Source: Mucilaginibacter terrenus (GTDB taxonomy: Bacteria > Bacteroidota > Bacteroidia > Sphingobacteriales > Sphingobacteriaceae). Taken from it: a stretch of DNA of 64,000 nt. Below the pieces are notes generated by a model. That model had not been told where the DNA came from and did no database searches. It saw only the letters and a list, made by a program, of their open reading frames with translations. Position numbers and translations under genes: made by a program. Below are positions 43,718 to 53,654 of this stretch, one piece after another. Each line of letters begins with the position of its first letter. Position 1 is the first letter of the stretch. Where the stretch lies: NCBI RefSeq assembly GCF_003432065.1, contig NZ_QWDE01000001.1, positions 1,984,001 to 2,048,000 of the forward strand, in the 5' to 3' direction.

Positions 43718-43982
43718 ACATTAATTGGTATTAAGTTTTGAAATTGGTTGTTGACAATAAAGGTGTTGGATGGCTTTAACGTCAGCATAAAAGTATCACA
43801 GCGAAAAATGGTTATATACCACAATTGTTAACGTTTATATAACAAATGTTAAGCACGTGAAAAGTGGCCCTGGATAGCATTAAACCCACTTTTAATGCAA
43901 TCGATTAGCAAATGAGTTATCAAAAGCAGTACACAGGACTTCGTTACCAAAAAATATACTTTAAAAAGTTTGCGACCTTTTA
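43718..43982. promoter_or_regulatory. Leader region of SusC with TTGTTA/TAACAA dyad
   Basis: The 265 bases hold no gene. TTGTTA (43825-43830) and TAACAA (43840-43845) form an inverted repeat with a 9-base spacer, about 110 bases before the SusC start. It is a candidate site for the regulator's AraC-type domain. No perfect TAnnTTTG box is seen; TAACATTTG (- strand, 43843-43851) is one base too long in the spacer. Confidence 0.35.
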
Positions 43983-44021
43983 CAACAGAAAAGCCGCCTT
44001 GTAAAGGCGGCTTTTCTGTTG
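43983..44021 (-). terminator. Terminator after the hybrid regulator gene
   Basis: A perfect 16-bp stem (43983-43998 with 44006-44021) with loop TTGTAAA lies 35 bases after the regulator stop. Its arms contain AAAA/TTTT stretches around GCCGCC/GGCGGC. It should isolate the regulator transcript from SusC. Confidence 0.8.
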
Positions 44022-44055
44022 TTTGTAAGCTGATGATTATTGCGTCGATAGCCTG

Positions 44056-47000
44056 CTATACCGACTCTGTAGCCTTGTCTTTTTCACGTAAGCTGTTAAT
44101 GTATTCTGACGGTAATACGCCATACTCTTCACGAAAGACTTTTGAAAAATAGGCGGCATTGTTGAAGCCCACCTCGTATGCTACGCTGGCTATGCTGAGC
44201 TTGCTTTTCTCAAGTAATTGTACTGCACGCTTAAGCCTAATTGTACGTATGCAATCTACCGGTGTTTTGCCTGTTAAGGTTAGCAGTTTTTTATACAACG
44301 ACACACGGCTCAAATTGAGATGCCTGCTTAGTTCCTCTACAGAAAAATTGATATTAGTAATATTTTGCTCAATATAATCCAGCGCCGCTTTCAGGAACTT
44401 CTCGTCTTCAGATACAACTTTAATATCCTTTGCATTGACGTCTCGTTGTTTCTGATACGTTTGCTTCATGGTTTTTTGCATCCGCAGGAGGTTCTGAATC
44501 TTGGATAACAAAATCTCGAAGTTAAACGGCTTAACAATGTAATCGTTAGCTCCGCTTTCCAGCCCGCTAAGCTGGTCCTCCTCGGTGCTCATCGCCGTAA
44601 GTAATATTACCGGTATACCGTTTGTACGGTTGTCGCCCTTTAATTTCCTGCAAAGCTCAACACCAGTCATTTCAGGCATGCTTACATCACTTACAATCAG
44701 TTTAGGGTGTAATGCAAGCGCTTTTTGCCAGCCATCTTTACCGTTTACCGCTTCTATAATGTGAAAACTGTTTTTCAAGTTGTCTTTCAGGTAAAAGCGC
44801 AGGTCATCGTTATCCTCGATTAAAAGAATGGTAGGCTTTTTAGCCGAGCCGGGCCCAGCAGGCGCCGCCTCGATTGTTTCAGGTAAAATAACTTCTTGCT
44901 CCGTCACTTCAATTTGCTCCTGCTGTTCGTCATACTTCACTCCCACCGGTAGCGAAACAGTAAAACAGCTGCCGTAATCCGGTTCACTCTCGAGTTCAAT
45001 ACTTCCACCCTGCATTTTCACAAATTCCCGGGTTATAGAAAGCCCGATACCGCTGCCCTGATTAAGCAGGTTTTCGGGCATATTGTCCTGAAAAAAGCGT
45101 TCAAATATTTTTTCCTGATTTTCTTTGGCTACGCCAATGCCAGTATCAATTACTTTGATCTCCAGCAGATTTTTTCCTGATTTTTCATCAGGGTTGTTGC
45201 TCATGCTTATCATAACACTTACGTGCCCACCCGATGGTGTAAACTTAAATGCGTTTGACAGCAGGTTGAAAAGTATGCGTTCTATTTTGTCATGATCGAA
45301 GTCGGTTATATAAGCGCAAACCTCACTTTCTACCAGGAACTGTATCTGTTTTTGCTGGGCTACATCTTTAAACGACGATGACACCTCCCGTACAAACTGG
45401 ATAATGTCGCCCTTTTTTAGGGAAAGCTTCAGTTCGTTATACTCCATTTTGCGGAAGTCTAGCAGCTGGTTAACCAGGTTGAGCAGGCGCTTGCCATTTC
45501 GCTTGATGGTGAGCAGCTGATTTTGTTGCTCCGGCTTTTCGGTAACTTTAATAAGATTGTCAATCGGCGAAAGGATGAGTGACAGCGGCGTACGAAACTC
45601 GTGGCTTACGTTGGTAAAGAATTTTATCTTCATTAGGTCAAGCTGATGCATACGGCGGGCTTCTTCACGCTCTTGTGCAATTTTGCGTTCGGCTTCTGCT
45701 TTTGCCTGTGTCGCTTCAAATTCGCGCTTGAGCTTTAATATGCCCCGGTGCCTGCTGAACAACAGTACACCTACCAGCAGCACAAAATAGCAGGTGTAAG
45801 CCAGCGGCGATTTAAAGAATGGTGGAAGTACAGTTATTTTAAGTGATACCTCCTCATCATCACTGTTTTGTGCACGTACCTTAAACACGTAATCACCGGC
45901 ATCCAGGTTGGTGTAGGTTGCTTTTTTTTCCGGACCGGCAACCGTCCATCGGTTGTCAAAGCCCTCCAGTTTGTACTCGTACTTTATTTTTGCGGGGTTA
46001 AAGTAATCGCACGTGGCGAATTCAATATCAAACACATTTTGATCATGCCCTAACGTTAGCTCCTTGATCTCCGATAAAGCTTTATTCAGTACTACCTTGC
46101 CGTTTACCGTATCGCCCACAGTTACGGTTTTGTTGAACAAGTTCAGATCAGTAAATAGTATATTCGGGTTAGCCTTATAGGTACTTACCACAGCCGGATC
46201 AAATATGTTGAAACCGTTTATTCCACCGAAAACAAGTTCCCCGCTTTTTAGCCGCATAGCAGCATACAAATTGAAAGCACGGCCTTGAAGGCCATCCAAT
46301 TCGTTATAGTTATTAATGTTCACTTTATACTTACCGGCAACGGAAGTAAGTACTATACTGGATAAGCCGTTGGTGGTACTCACCCACATTTTACCATCCT
46401 TATCTTCAATTATGTTCGAAACATTATTGGCAGGCAGGTTAATGCCTTCCTCTATGTTAAGAAAGTGGTTGGTTTTGGTATCCAGTATGCTCAAGCCATC
46501 TTTAGTTCCTATCCACATAAGCCCGTGGCGGTCCTGCATTATGGTGTTTACATCATTACCTACCAGGCTGTTCAGGGTTTTAGGCTTAGATGTATAATGC
46601 CTTACCTTCTCGGTTTTGTACTCTATTACATCAATGCCTTTATCGCGCCCAATCCATTTATTTTTATCCCGATCTTCATAGATAACTGCGGTATAGTCAG
46701 ACACCATAGGATACCTGGGATGCTTGAAGGCTTCTGTCTTACGGTCTAACACGTTCAAACCACCCATAAACGTACCCACCCATATATCTCCTGCGGCATC
46801 CTGCAGTATACTGTAAACGCGGTCGTCGGTTATTGTTGATGGATCTTTTTCGTTGTGCCTGTAATGCGTAAATGTTTTACCGTCATAGCAGTCCAATCCG
46901 CCAAAGTATGTCCCTATCCAAAGCTTTTGGTCTTTGTCAATAAACAAGCGCACCACAATGTCGTTGGACAAGCTGTTGCTGTTTTGCGGATCGTGTTTGA

Positions 47001-48213
47001 AGCGTGTGTACGTGTTTGTAGCCCTGTTGAAGTATAGCAGCCCGTTGCCGTTGGTTCCTATCCATAAATTTTGTTTGGCATCTTCTTCAAAGCTATTTAT
47101 ATCCTCAAAAGGAAGGCTCTTTGGATCGGACGTAGAATGTTTATACAACGGGAACTGCATTATACCGCTGTGATAGTAGTTTATACCTTGCTTAAAGGTA
47201 CCCGCCCATATAATGCCGGTGTTGTCTTTATAAAGATATAAGCTGTTCCCGCTGATTGATTTTGAGTCTGAAGGCTTACTGAGAATGTAAGATATTTTTA
47301 AAGTGACGGGATCGATAACATTAATACCGCCATGATCAGAGCCTATCCAGATCTTATTATCATCAGCTTCTATCACACTGGTTATAACGTTTGCATTCAG
47401 CCTGTACCCAGCGGCATCTTTGCTGAAGTGCACCATGGTGTTGGCCCGTGTGTTGTACATAAAAGCCCCAATGGCACCGGCATCAGAACACACCCAAAGG
47501 TTTTCTTTGCTATCCATCGCCATAGTGTAGTTGCGTAACGGTGCCTTATTGGTTTTAAAAACACCGTCAAAACTCCGTAACACCTTATGTTCGCGTGTAT
47601 CCAGCTGCTCTATAAAACCATCATTGTAAATAAGCCATAATCTGTACGGCTGACTTACAACAACATCCATTACATGGTCTGAGTGTAGTGTTACCTCCTG
47701 GCTGGTGTTAGTACCGTAATGTACGGTGTTGTCATTTTGCGGCTGGTAGCAATAAACACCTTGTTTTGCGGTAAGGAACCAAAAACGACCATAATTGTCT
47801 TTTTGTACCTTTACTATTTGAATTGTTGGTATTTTATATTTTGTTGCTTCCCGCGAAACATCTGAAAAGCTTTCCGTGACCGGGTCATAAACACTTATGC
47901 TGCTGTGCGTAAAAACCCATAACTTGTTGCCCGGGCCTTCGTTAACGTGCATTACATGATTTTCCCGAAGAGAATTAGGATTGCGACTATCGCGTTTAAA
48001 TACTTTGAACTTGTGCCCATCATACCGGTTAAGCCCCGATGTGGTGCCAAACCACATAAAACCTTTCTGATCTTTAAAAATGCAGTTTACCTGGTTATCT
48101 GACAGGCCATTGGTAATATCCAGATGCGAGAACTGGTACGTGTCTTCCTGCGCATGCAAACACTGCATTGCAACAAAAAAAAGCACAAGCAACAAGGAGA
48201 ATTTAAATCGCAT
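44056..48213 (-). CDS. Hybrid two-component system sensor/regulator (HTCS)
   Basis: The 1,385-residue protein joins all parts of a two-component system. A signal peptide is followed by a two-component propeller (about 25-660), a Y_Y_Y domain (about 690-765), a membrane span (about 778-798) and a histidine kinase (phosphoryl His near residue 869 in VSHEFRTP, ATPase with GIGVAKENQEKIFERF). A receiver (Asp near 1174 in VSDVSMPE) and a C-terminal AraC-type HTH (about 1264-1371) follow. It senses a glycan fragment in the periplasm and activates the nearby SusC/D and probably GH9/epimerase genes. Confidence 0.95.
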   Translation of the reverse strand: MRFKFSLLLVLFFVAMQCLHAQEDTYQFSHLDITNGLSDNQVNCIFKDQKGFMWFGTTSGLNRYDGHKFKVFKRDSRNPNSLRENHVMHVNEGPGNKLWVFTHSSISVYDPVTESFSDVSREATKYKIPTIQIVKVQKDNYGRFWFLTAKQGVYCYQPQNDNTVHYGTNTSQEVTLHSDHVMDVVVSQPYRLWLIYNDGFIEQLDTREHKVLRSFDGVFKTNKAPLRNYTMAMDSKENLWVCSDAGAIGAFMYNTRANTMVHFSKDAAGYRLNANVITSVIEADDNKIWIGSDHGGINVIDPVTLKISYILSKPSDSKSISGNSLYLYKDNTGIIWAGTFKQGINYYHSGIMQFPLYKHSTSDPKSLPFEDINSFEEDAKQNLWIGTNGNGLLYFNRATNTYTRFKHDPQNSNSLSNDIVVRLFIDKDQKLWIGTYFGGLDCYDGKTFTHYRHNEKDPSTITDDRVYSILQDAAGDIWVGTFMGGLNVLDRKTEAFKHPRYPMVSDYTAVIYEDRDKNKWIGRDKGIDVIEYKTEKVRHYTSKPKTLNSLVGNDVNTIMQDRHGLMWIGTKDGLSILDTKTNHFLNIEEGINLPANNVSNIIEDKDGKMWVSTTNGLSSIVLTSVAGKYKVNINNYNELDGLQGRAFNLYAAMRLKSGELVFGGINGFNIFDPAVVSTYKANPNILFTDLNLFNKTVTVGDTVNGKVVLNKALSEIKELTLGHDQNVFDIEFATCDYFNPAKIKYEYKLEGFDNRWTVAGPEKKATYTNLDAGDYVFKVRAQNSDDEEVSLKITVLPPFFKSPLAYTCYFVLLVGVLLFSRHRGILKLKREFEATQAKAEAERKIAQEREEARRMHQLDLMKIKFFTNVSHEFRTPLSLILSPIDNLIKVTEKPEQQNQLLTIKRNGKRLLNLVNQLLDFRKMEYNELKLSLKKGDIIQFVREVSSSFKDVAQQKQIQFLVESEVCAYITDFDHDKIERILFNLLSNAFKFTPSGGHVSVMISMSNNPDEKSGKNLLEIKVIDTGIGVAKENQEKIFERFFQDNMPENLLNQGSGIGLSITREFVKMQGGSIELESEPDYGSCFTVSLPVGVKYDEQQEQIEVTEQEVILPETIEAAPAGPGSAKKPTILLIEDNDDLRFYLKDNLKNSFHIIEAVNGKDGWQKALALHPKLIVSDVSMPEMTGVELCRKLKGDNRTNGIPVILLTAMSTEEDQLSGLESGANDYIVKPFNFEILLSKIQNLLRMQKTMKQTYQKQRDVNAKDIKVVSEDEKFLKAALDYIEQNITNINFSVEELSRHLNLSRVSLYKKLLTLTGKTPVDCIRTIRLKRAVQLLEKSKLSIASVAYEVGFNNAAYFSKVFREEYGVLPSEYINSLREKDKATESV

Positions 48214-48340
48214 AGTTTATAATTGGCCGCAGTTGATGCAGAGGATAGTGTATCAAACCGCGACCCTAATATACTAATAAATGTAAATGCAACATTAATA
48301 ATTATTTACAACATCGGAAATACAAGTGATAAAACGGCAC

Positions 48341-50842
48341 TTATTTTTTCTTATTAAGCAAATTATCAGCTGCCATAATTAGGAACAAATAATCAGAGGT
48401 GCCACCTCCAAGAACGTACTCGCCCTGCTGCCACAGATAAGGCCATTTCAGCAATTCAGGAAAATCAGGGCGTATTAGTGCGGTGCCTGATGCTATGCCA
48501 CCCGGTATGTACGACCAATCTGCACGGTTAAAACCATAAGCAGTTGTCATAGATCGGGCACCTACACCCGAAGCGAATGATGAGGTATTTGATCCCGGGT
48601 GACAGCCGAGTATAAAGTTAATGGAGTGCAGCATATAGTCATCGGAAAAAATATCCGGGAAGTTGGTATACAAGAAGTATTGCTTGTACCCAAAGTTTTG
48701 GATACCCCAGCCTGCACCCCAAATGCTTGGCTCGTAAGGCACACCGTAAGGCGTCTTCTCCCCTTGCTGCTGAATTTTGGTGTAAAGTTTCCTGACACCA
48801 TCAGTAATGGTACGCTTGTAATTAGCGTCATCTATCAGGTTAATGGTGCGACTCACCATCCAACCGTTATAATCAATCCCCTGAGCTATAACTGCTGTAT
48901 TGGCTACCAGGAAATCTGAATACTGCTTATCTTTTGTGGTGATGTACAACTCAACAGCCAATGGTATCCGTCGTGATGCGTTAGCGCTGCTATTATCCTT
49001 CCAAACCTGCTGTGCTATTTGCAGGCACTGGGCGGATAATGTATCATTATAGCCCTTCATCACCCGGCTTGCGGCGGCCAGCGCTACTGCAGTCTGTATA
49101 GTACGCGCTGGGTTATCTTCTGTAAACACCCACCGGTCATCTGCAGGAGCTGGCGTGTTAAGGATGGGGTCAGTATTTTTAGCATTGGTTACAAATGGTT
49201 TATTATCTGTTAGGTTTGCGGCATCGCCAAGCAGTACGTATTGCCTTATGGTTGGCTCGATAACACCCCGGTAAAACCTACCCATTGCCTGGTAGCCGCC
49301 GGTAATGGACAACAGACCATGCTCAATTTGTTGCAAAATATCCGGCTTACCATCAGGTTGTTGTATTTCTACCAGATGGTTAGTCTGATCGATGGTTGTA
49401 TTATCATAATCAATCTTGAACTGCTCATAAGCGAGCGAAAGCCCATGAACAGTTTCAGCCTGCGACTCTACCCTAAGGTCAAAATCGCCCGCGTCATGCC
49501 ATGCGCCACGGTTAAGATAAGGCACATTGTCGCCCGGCTTGTATTTGGTTAGCGTACTATGCCCCTGTATATAGCCGTCAAAGTGATTGGAATCTATAGG
49601 TGCCATACGTGCATCATCCATGTGGCATAAGCCATGCCATACACGGTATTTTTCGTTCACGCGCATGTGGCACATCTGTGCAGGTAGAAAGTATTCCAGC
49701 GTAGGCTGCCAAACATCAGTAGTAAATACATTTTTGCTGATCTGGAACGGCTCGGTTTGGTAGCTGCCATATTTAACCACATACATCCCCGGCCTGGTAA
49801 TGCTGGTAAAATCCAGCCGCAGGTAATGGTAACGCAGGAAGTCGCCCCAATCTGCAGGCGCAGCTTTTATAATAGTTTCAAATCCGCCATTCTCATTCAC
49901 GCGGAGCAAGCTTGCCTGCAGGCGGCGTTTGTCGTGTTTATCTAATTCAATCACCGCCATTTTCTGCTGCAACGGATGGTAACCAACCTGCGACACCTGT
50001 ACCACAGGAGAAGATTGCCAGCCTGCGATAGCATTTGGCGTTACCAGCCACTCTATAGCATTTTTTACAGCGCCTTTTGCAATAAGCGAACGTACCACAA
50101 ACCAGCCGTTATTGTGCTTGGCGCGCCCATCCAGCAGTTGAAGGTTGCTGTCTTTAAGGTTTTCAATGACCATGCGCTGCGCATCGGATTCTGCAGCAAT
50201 GGTCAGCTTTTTACCCGTGGCAATTGGCGTTACTTCATTCTCGCCGTATTTGCTCTTATAAATCTGGCCGTTTGCCTGCTGCGGGAAAATGCCGAACTGC
50301 TTATCCATATAAAAGGACTTGCCGAACAGTATGCCCGGAAACAGCTCTATGTTAAAGCCCACTCTGCCTATCCAGTCATCAGGCAAGGCTTTGTCCAAAT
50401 CAATAATAATCTTAAAAGCTTTACCCACCGGCTGTACTCTGATGGTATAGGCGAAATTTAAATCAGGGTAAATAATTGGGTTAAAGCCTTTACGGTTGAT
50501 TTCGGGATTAGGGTACTCCATTCGTACGCTTACCTCCCCTGTAGCCTTATCTATCACCCGTTTACCAACCTTTGGTATGGGCGACCACTGCCCGGGCGTA
50601 GGTTCCAGCCGTAGGTCTCCGTTGGTAGCTGTACGCTGTCCGTTTTGGATGATGCCTACCCCACCCTGATGGCCTTCGGGATAAAAGTCATGGGCCAGCA
50701 TCACGTTCACACCCTGGTATTCCAGGTACTCAAGGTTGTTAAGCACCATGCCGACGGTATTCTTTTTTACCTGGGCCTTTACCGGCGATGCGCCTATTAG
50801 GAACGTTAAACAGGCGGCAGCCAAAATTCTTTTTGTAAACAT
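48341..50842 (-). CDS. Glycoside hydrolase family 9 (endoglucanase-like)
   Basis: The 833-residue exported enzyme has an N-terminal beta-rich region (about 25-285) of unassigned type, an Ig-like CelD_N domain (about 290-375, VVQVSQVGYHPLQQ) and a GH9 (alpha/alpha)6 catalytic domain (about 390-833). The nucleophile region HDAGDFD lies near residue 450; the acid is probably Glu near the end (QQGEYVLGGGTSDY). It cleaves beta-1,4-glucan or a related glycan. The epimerase gene ends 28 bases before its start, so the two are one transcript. Confidence 0.85.
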   Translation of the reverse strand: MFTKRILAAACLTFLIGASPVKAQVKKNTVGMVLNNLEYLEYQGVNVMLAHDFYPEGHQGGVGIIQNGQRTATNGDLRLEPTPGQWSPIPKVGKRVIDKATGEVSVRMEYPNPEINRKGFNPIIYPDLNFAYTIRVQPVGKAFKIIIDLDKALPDDWIGRVGFNIELFPGILFGKSFYMDKQFGIFPQQANGQIYKSKYGENEVTPIATGKKLTIAAESDAQRMVIENLKDSNLQLLDGRAKHNNGWFVVRSLIAKGAVKNAIEWLVTPNAIAGWQSSPVVQVSQVGYHPLQQKMAVIELDKHDKRRLQASLLRVNENGGFETIIKAAPADWGDFLRYHYLRLDFTSITRPGMYVVKYGSYQTEPFQISKNVFTTDVWQPTLEYFLPAQMCHMRVNEKYRVWHGLCHMDDARMAPIDSNHFDGYIQGHSTLTKYKPGDNVPYLNRGAWHDAGDFDLRVESQAETVHGLSLAYEQFKIDYDNTTIDQTNHLVEIQQPDGKPDILQQIEHGLLSITGGYQAMGRFYRGVIEPTIRQYVLLGDAANLTDNKPFVTNAKNTDPILNTPAPADDRWVFTEDNPARTIQTAVALAAASRVMKGYNDTLSAQCLQIAQQVWKDNSSANASRRIPLAVELYITTKDKQYSDFLVANTAVIAQGIDYNGWMVSRTINLIDDANYKRTITDGVRKLYTKIQQQGEKTPYGVPYEPSIWGAGWGIQNFGYKQYFLYTNFPDIFSDDYMLHSINFILGCHPGSNTSSFASGVGARSMTTAYGFNRADWSYIPGGIASGTALIRPDFPELLKWPYLWQQGEYVLGGGTSDYLFLIMAADNLLNKKK

Positions 50843-50870
50843 ATATAGTTGTAAAAGCTATGTTGATTAG

Positions 50871-52226
50871 TTATTTCTTGTGGGTTGGCTTGGCATTCAG
50901 CTGGGCTATGCAGTTCATCAGCGCCCGTAAGGTATGATATGTACCTTTCCAGATCTGCCCTTTCAGCGCCATTTTGTATTGCGGCTGCTTATCCAACCCG
51001 CCCTGGTACCAGTCGCCGTGCTCGTGGTCAATCAGGTAGGTTTGCGTGTATTGCCAAAGTTGTACAAACTTGCCATAGTATTGATGCTTGTCGTTCGGAA
51101 AATACCTGCTCATCAGCAACAAAGTGTTAAGCCCCTCTGCCTGTGCCCACCAATTCTTGGTGTCTGCTAATATGGTGATGCCTGGCTTGTCTTTAAAGTA
51201 ATAACCTTCATCGTAAAAGCCGCCTGCTTTACTGTCCCACCCGTTCTCCAGCGCGTGATCAAGCATTTTTTTTCCGAGCTTAAGCACTGCGGTGTCGTGT
51301 TTATTACCTAGCACTTGGGTAGCTTCCAACATAAGGTAAGCGGTTTCTACATCATGGCCGAATGATACATGATCAATACTGCTGTATTTATGGATAGCCG
51401 CTGCGGATGAATCACGGTTACTAACGGGAGTCCAATCAGTTTGGAAGAAAAGCTGAAGATAGCCTTTAGGGTGTATAATCTTTGTTTTTAGCAGATCAAG
51501 CATTTCCTGTAAACGTGTACGCAAAAGCGGGTCTGGCCATACCTGGTACAGCTCCGTAAACGATTCCAGTAAGTGAATGGATGTGTTCTGGTCCTTATAA
51601 CCGGTCTCCGCATTCGGACGGATGCCTGCCGGCCGCCTTATTGGGGTGCCGTCGCGCTCCATGTGCTGAAAGTAGCCTTTATTAACTGGGTCATGGCTGT
51701 GCTGCTCCAACCAGGCAAAAGAACGTTTAGCCAGGTTAAGCGCGGCAGTATCATGCGACTGGTGGTAATAAGCCGCCAATGAATAAAGGGCAAATGAGTT
51801 TCCGTAAGCTTCTTTCGGCGCAAAGCTGCCTTGTTTAGGATTGCCCTGCCTGTCTGTAAAGGTGTAAAAACCGCCATATTGCTTATCCCAAAGCACGTTC
51901 TTCAGGAACTGGAAGCCATGTTTTGCGCCCTCTGCGTAGTACTCTACTTTAGGGAACTGTTCTGCTGCCTTGCTATTACTCCAAACATGTCGTGCCTGGG
52001 TCACTATCATCTTGTCCTGGCTGCCTACAGGTTTAAATTCATAGCTAAAGCTGCTCAGGAACCCGCCGTACAACGTATCAATAGCTTTTGGATACCAGGG
52101 TTTCAGCAGTTCATCCACCATGGAATGTTTCATTTCAGCTGATATCTGCGCGCGGGTTTGGGCGTGACCTTCGCCACACCAAAAAGCACACAGCAACACC
52201 ATATTTTTTATAAAATTCGACCTCAT
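50871..52226 (-). CDS. Exported AGE/cellobiose-2-epimerase-like protein
   Basis: I use the ATG at 52226; a TTG 6 bases earlier also opens the frame. The product (about 451 residues) has a signal peptide (MRSNFIKNMVLLCAF, cut near HAQ) and the N-acylglucosamine-2-epimerase fold: ARHVWSNSKAAEQF, a GHDVETAYLMLEA block and WWAQAEGLNTLL, characteristic of cellobiose/mannobiose 2-epimerases. Such enzymes epimerise the reducing sugar of beta-1,4-disaccharides. They are usually cytoplasmic, so export is notable. It forms an operon with GH9. Confidence 0.8.
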   Translation of the reverse strand: MRSNFIKNMVLLCAFWCGEGHAQTRAQISAEMKHSMVDELLKPWYPKAIDTLYGGFLSSFSYEFKPVGSQDKMIVTQARHVWSNSKAAEQFPKVEYYAEGAKHGFQFLKNVLWDKQYGGFYTFTDRQGNPKQGSFAPKEAYGNSFALYSLAAYYHQSHDTAALNLAKRSFAWLEQHSHDPVNKGYFQHMERDGTPIRRPAGIRPNAETGYKDQNTSIHLLESFTELYQVWPDPLLRTRLQEMLDLLKTKIIHPKGYLQLFFQTDWTPVSNRDSSAAAIHKYSSIDHVSFGHDVETAYLMLEATQVLGNKHDTAVLKLGKKMLDHALENGWDSKAGGFYDEGYYFKDKPGITILADTKNWWAQAEGLNTLLLMSRYFPNDKHQYYGKFVQLWQYTQTYLIDHEHGDWYQGGLDKQPQYKMALKGQIWKGTYHTLRALMNCIAQLNAKPTHKK

Positions 52227-52612
52227 AGGCAAAAAAATGGTTTACTAAGATGCAGGCAGGTTGCGGCATCTTGTTCATAATAAAGGCAGGATAAAATTAT
52301 TGTAAATGCCGGGTAGCGGGTAACACGTATGTTAAAAAGGATGAAAAATATGTTAATGGAAATCTTTCCCGGTGGCTAAGGGCACCAAAATGGAGTGTTG
52401 CTGTTTCGCTTGAAACAGGTGAAACACTAAACAGGTGTTTGAAACAACTTAGTTTTGAAAATCAGCGCTTTATAAATCAAAAACATTACAAGCGAAACAC
52501 TCTGAAACAACGGTGATAATTCCTAAATTATTGATTGATAACACAATACGATTTATACACCCTAAAGGAGTAATCCTAACCGAAACACTTATTTGGGAGG
52601 TAAGGTAATTTA
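52227..52612. promoter_or_regulatory. Non-coding leader with clustered GAAACA words
   Basis: The 386 bases lie before the epimerase gene. GAAACA occurs six times in the same orientation (starts 52412, 52421, 52441, 52494, 52504, 52582), and TGTTTC faces it at 52402. CTGTTTC/GAAACAG and AAACAC/GTGTTT form small dyads at 52401-52440. These may be a regulator binding array. No perfect promoter box is seen near 52226. Confidence 0.45.
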
Positions 52613-53461
52613 TTAGAGCTTGTTGCTATTTAGCCTGGGGTTTTGGCTGGCATTCACCTGATAGGTGTATACCTGGTAATTTTCATCCACTTCTACTATA
52701 CGGTAACCTTTGTAATCGGTGCCCCAATTGCCGCCAATGTGCGAATCAAAAAAGTGCGGGAACTTGTTACCAGTGTAGCGGACGCCATCCAGCAGGTGAT
52801 CGTGGCCGTGGAAAGTGGCCTTAACATTTGGGTAGCCGTGCAGCAGTTCCATGGTATCCGGGCAATCCACAAAAACATCATCTTTTGACCACATTACCGG
52901 CGGAATATGCAGAATTACAAAGACGATCTTTTTCGACCTGAACTTCTCCAGTGATGCTTTGATAAAGGTGTTATCCGGGCAAACGTATTTGCCTTGTGTG
53001 TCAGCTGTATTGGCCAGCACAAAAGCAATATCGCCATGCTCTACCGTGTACCGATCTTCATAACCAAATACGCTTTTCCATAGCTGTGCATCAGCACGGT
53101 CGTGGTTACCGGGGATGGTATGGTAAGGCACGCTGAACTTGTCCAGGTATTTAGATTTTATTACCGGCAGCAAATCCGTACGGTCATGCACCAGGTCGCC
53201 ATTCACAATAATCATATCCAGGTGATTGGCGGCATGATCTGCATTCAGCCATTTCACCATATTGCCGGTGTTCTCGTCGAAAGGTGTACCCGGCTGCCCG
53301 TAATGGATATCCGACGCAAGCGCAAAACGCAGCTTTGGCTTTGTATCGCCATTACGGCGATAAGTATTACCAATGTTTGCAAAACTATTTACCGACGGCA
53401 AAAGAGTGAGGCTGGCTGCTGCTGTAAGGGTTGTTGCAATAAAGTTCCTGCGTGAGCTCAT
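52613..53461 (-). CDS. Tat-exported calcineurin-like metallophosphoesterase
   Basis: The 282-residue protein has a Tat-type signal (MSSRRNFIA) and all metal motifs of the family: DIHYG, NGDLVHD, GNHDRAD and GHDHL. It hydrolyses a phosphoester in the periplasm. The substrate is unknown. It is 386 bp upstream of the epimerase gene on the same strand. Confidence 0.9.
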   Translation of the reverse strand: MSSRRNFIATTLTAAASLTLLPSVNSFANIGNTYRRNGDTKPKLRFALASDIHYGQPGTPFDENTGNMVKWLNADHAANHLDMIIVNGDLVHDRTDLLPVIKSKYLDKFSVPYHTIPGNHDRADAQLWKSVFGYEDRYTVEHGDIAFVLANTADTQGKYVCPDNTFIKASLEKFRSKKIVFVILHIPPVMWSKDDVFVDCPDTMELLHGYPNVKATFHGHDHLLDGVRYTGNKFPHFFDSHIGGNWGTDYKGYRIVEVDENYQVYTYQVNASQNPRLNSNKL

Positions 53462-53632
53462 GCGTTTTTTGGTAAAAATAGCAGGGCCGTGTTAACCAGA
53501 TGTAAGTAGAAAGTTAAGTTGCTACTAGCCCAGAGTTTGCAGAGCAAAAGAAAGCTAGCAATTATTTTGTGTAATTAACTTTAAAACTAAACTTTGACAT
53601 TTATTTCAGCTGTTTGATCAAACTCGGGTGAT

Positions 53633-53640
53633 TACCTTTA
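53633..53640 (+). promoter_or_regulatory. Weak promoter candidate of the acyltransferase gene
   Basis: TACCTTTA (one base off the -7 pattern) follows a TTTG at 53613-53616 by 16 bases, 15 bases before the ATG at 53655. Confidence 0.3.
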
Positions 53641-53654
53641 TATTGGTGTCGTAA

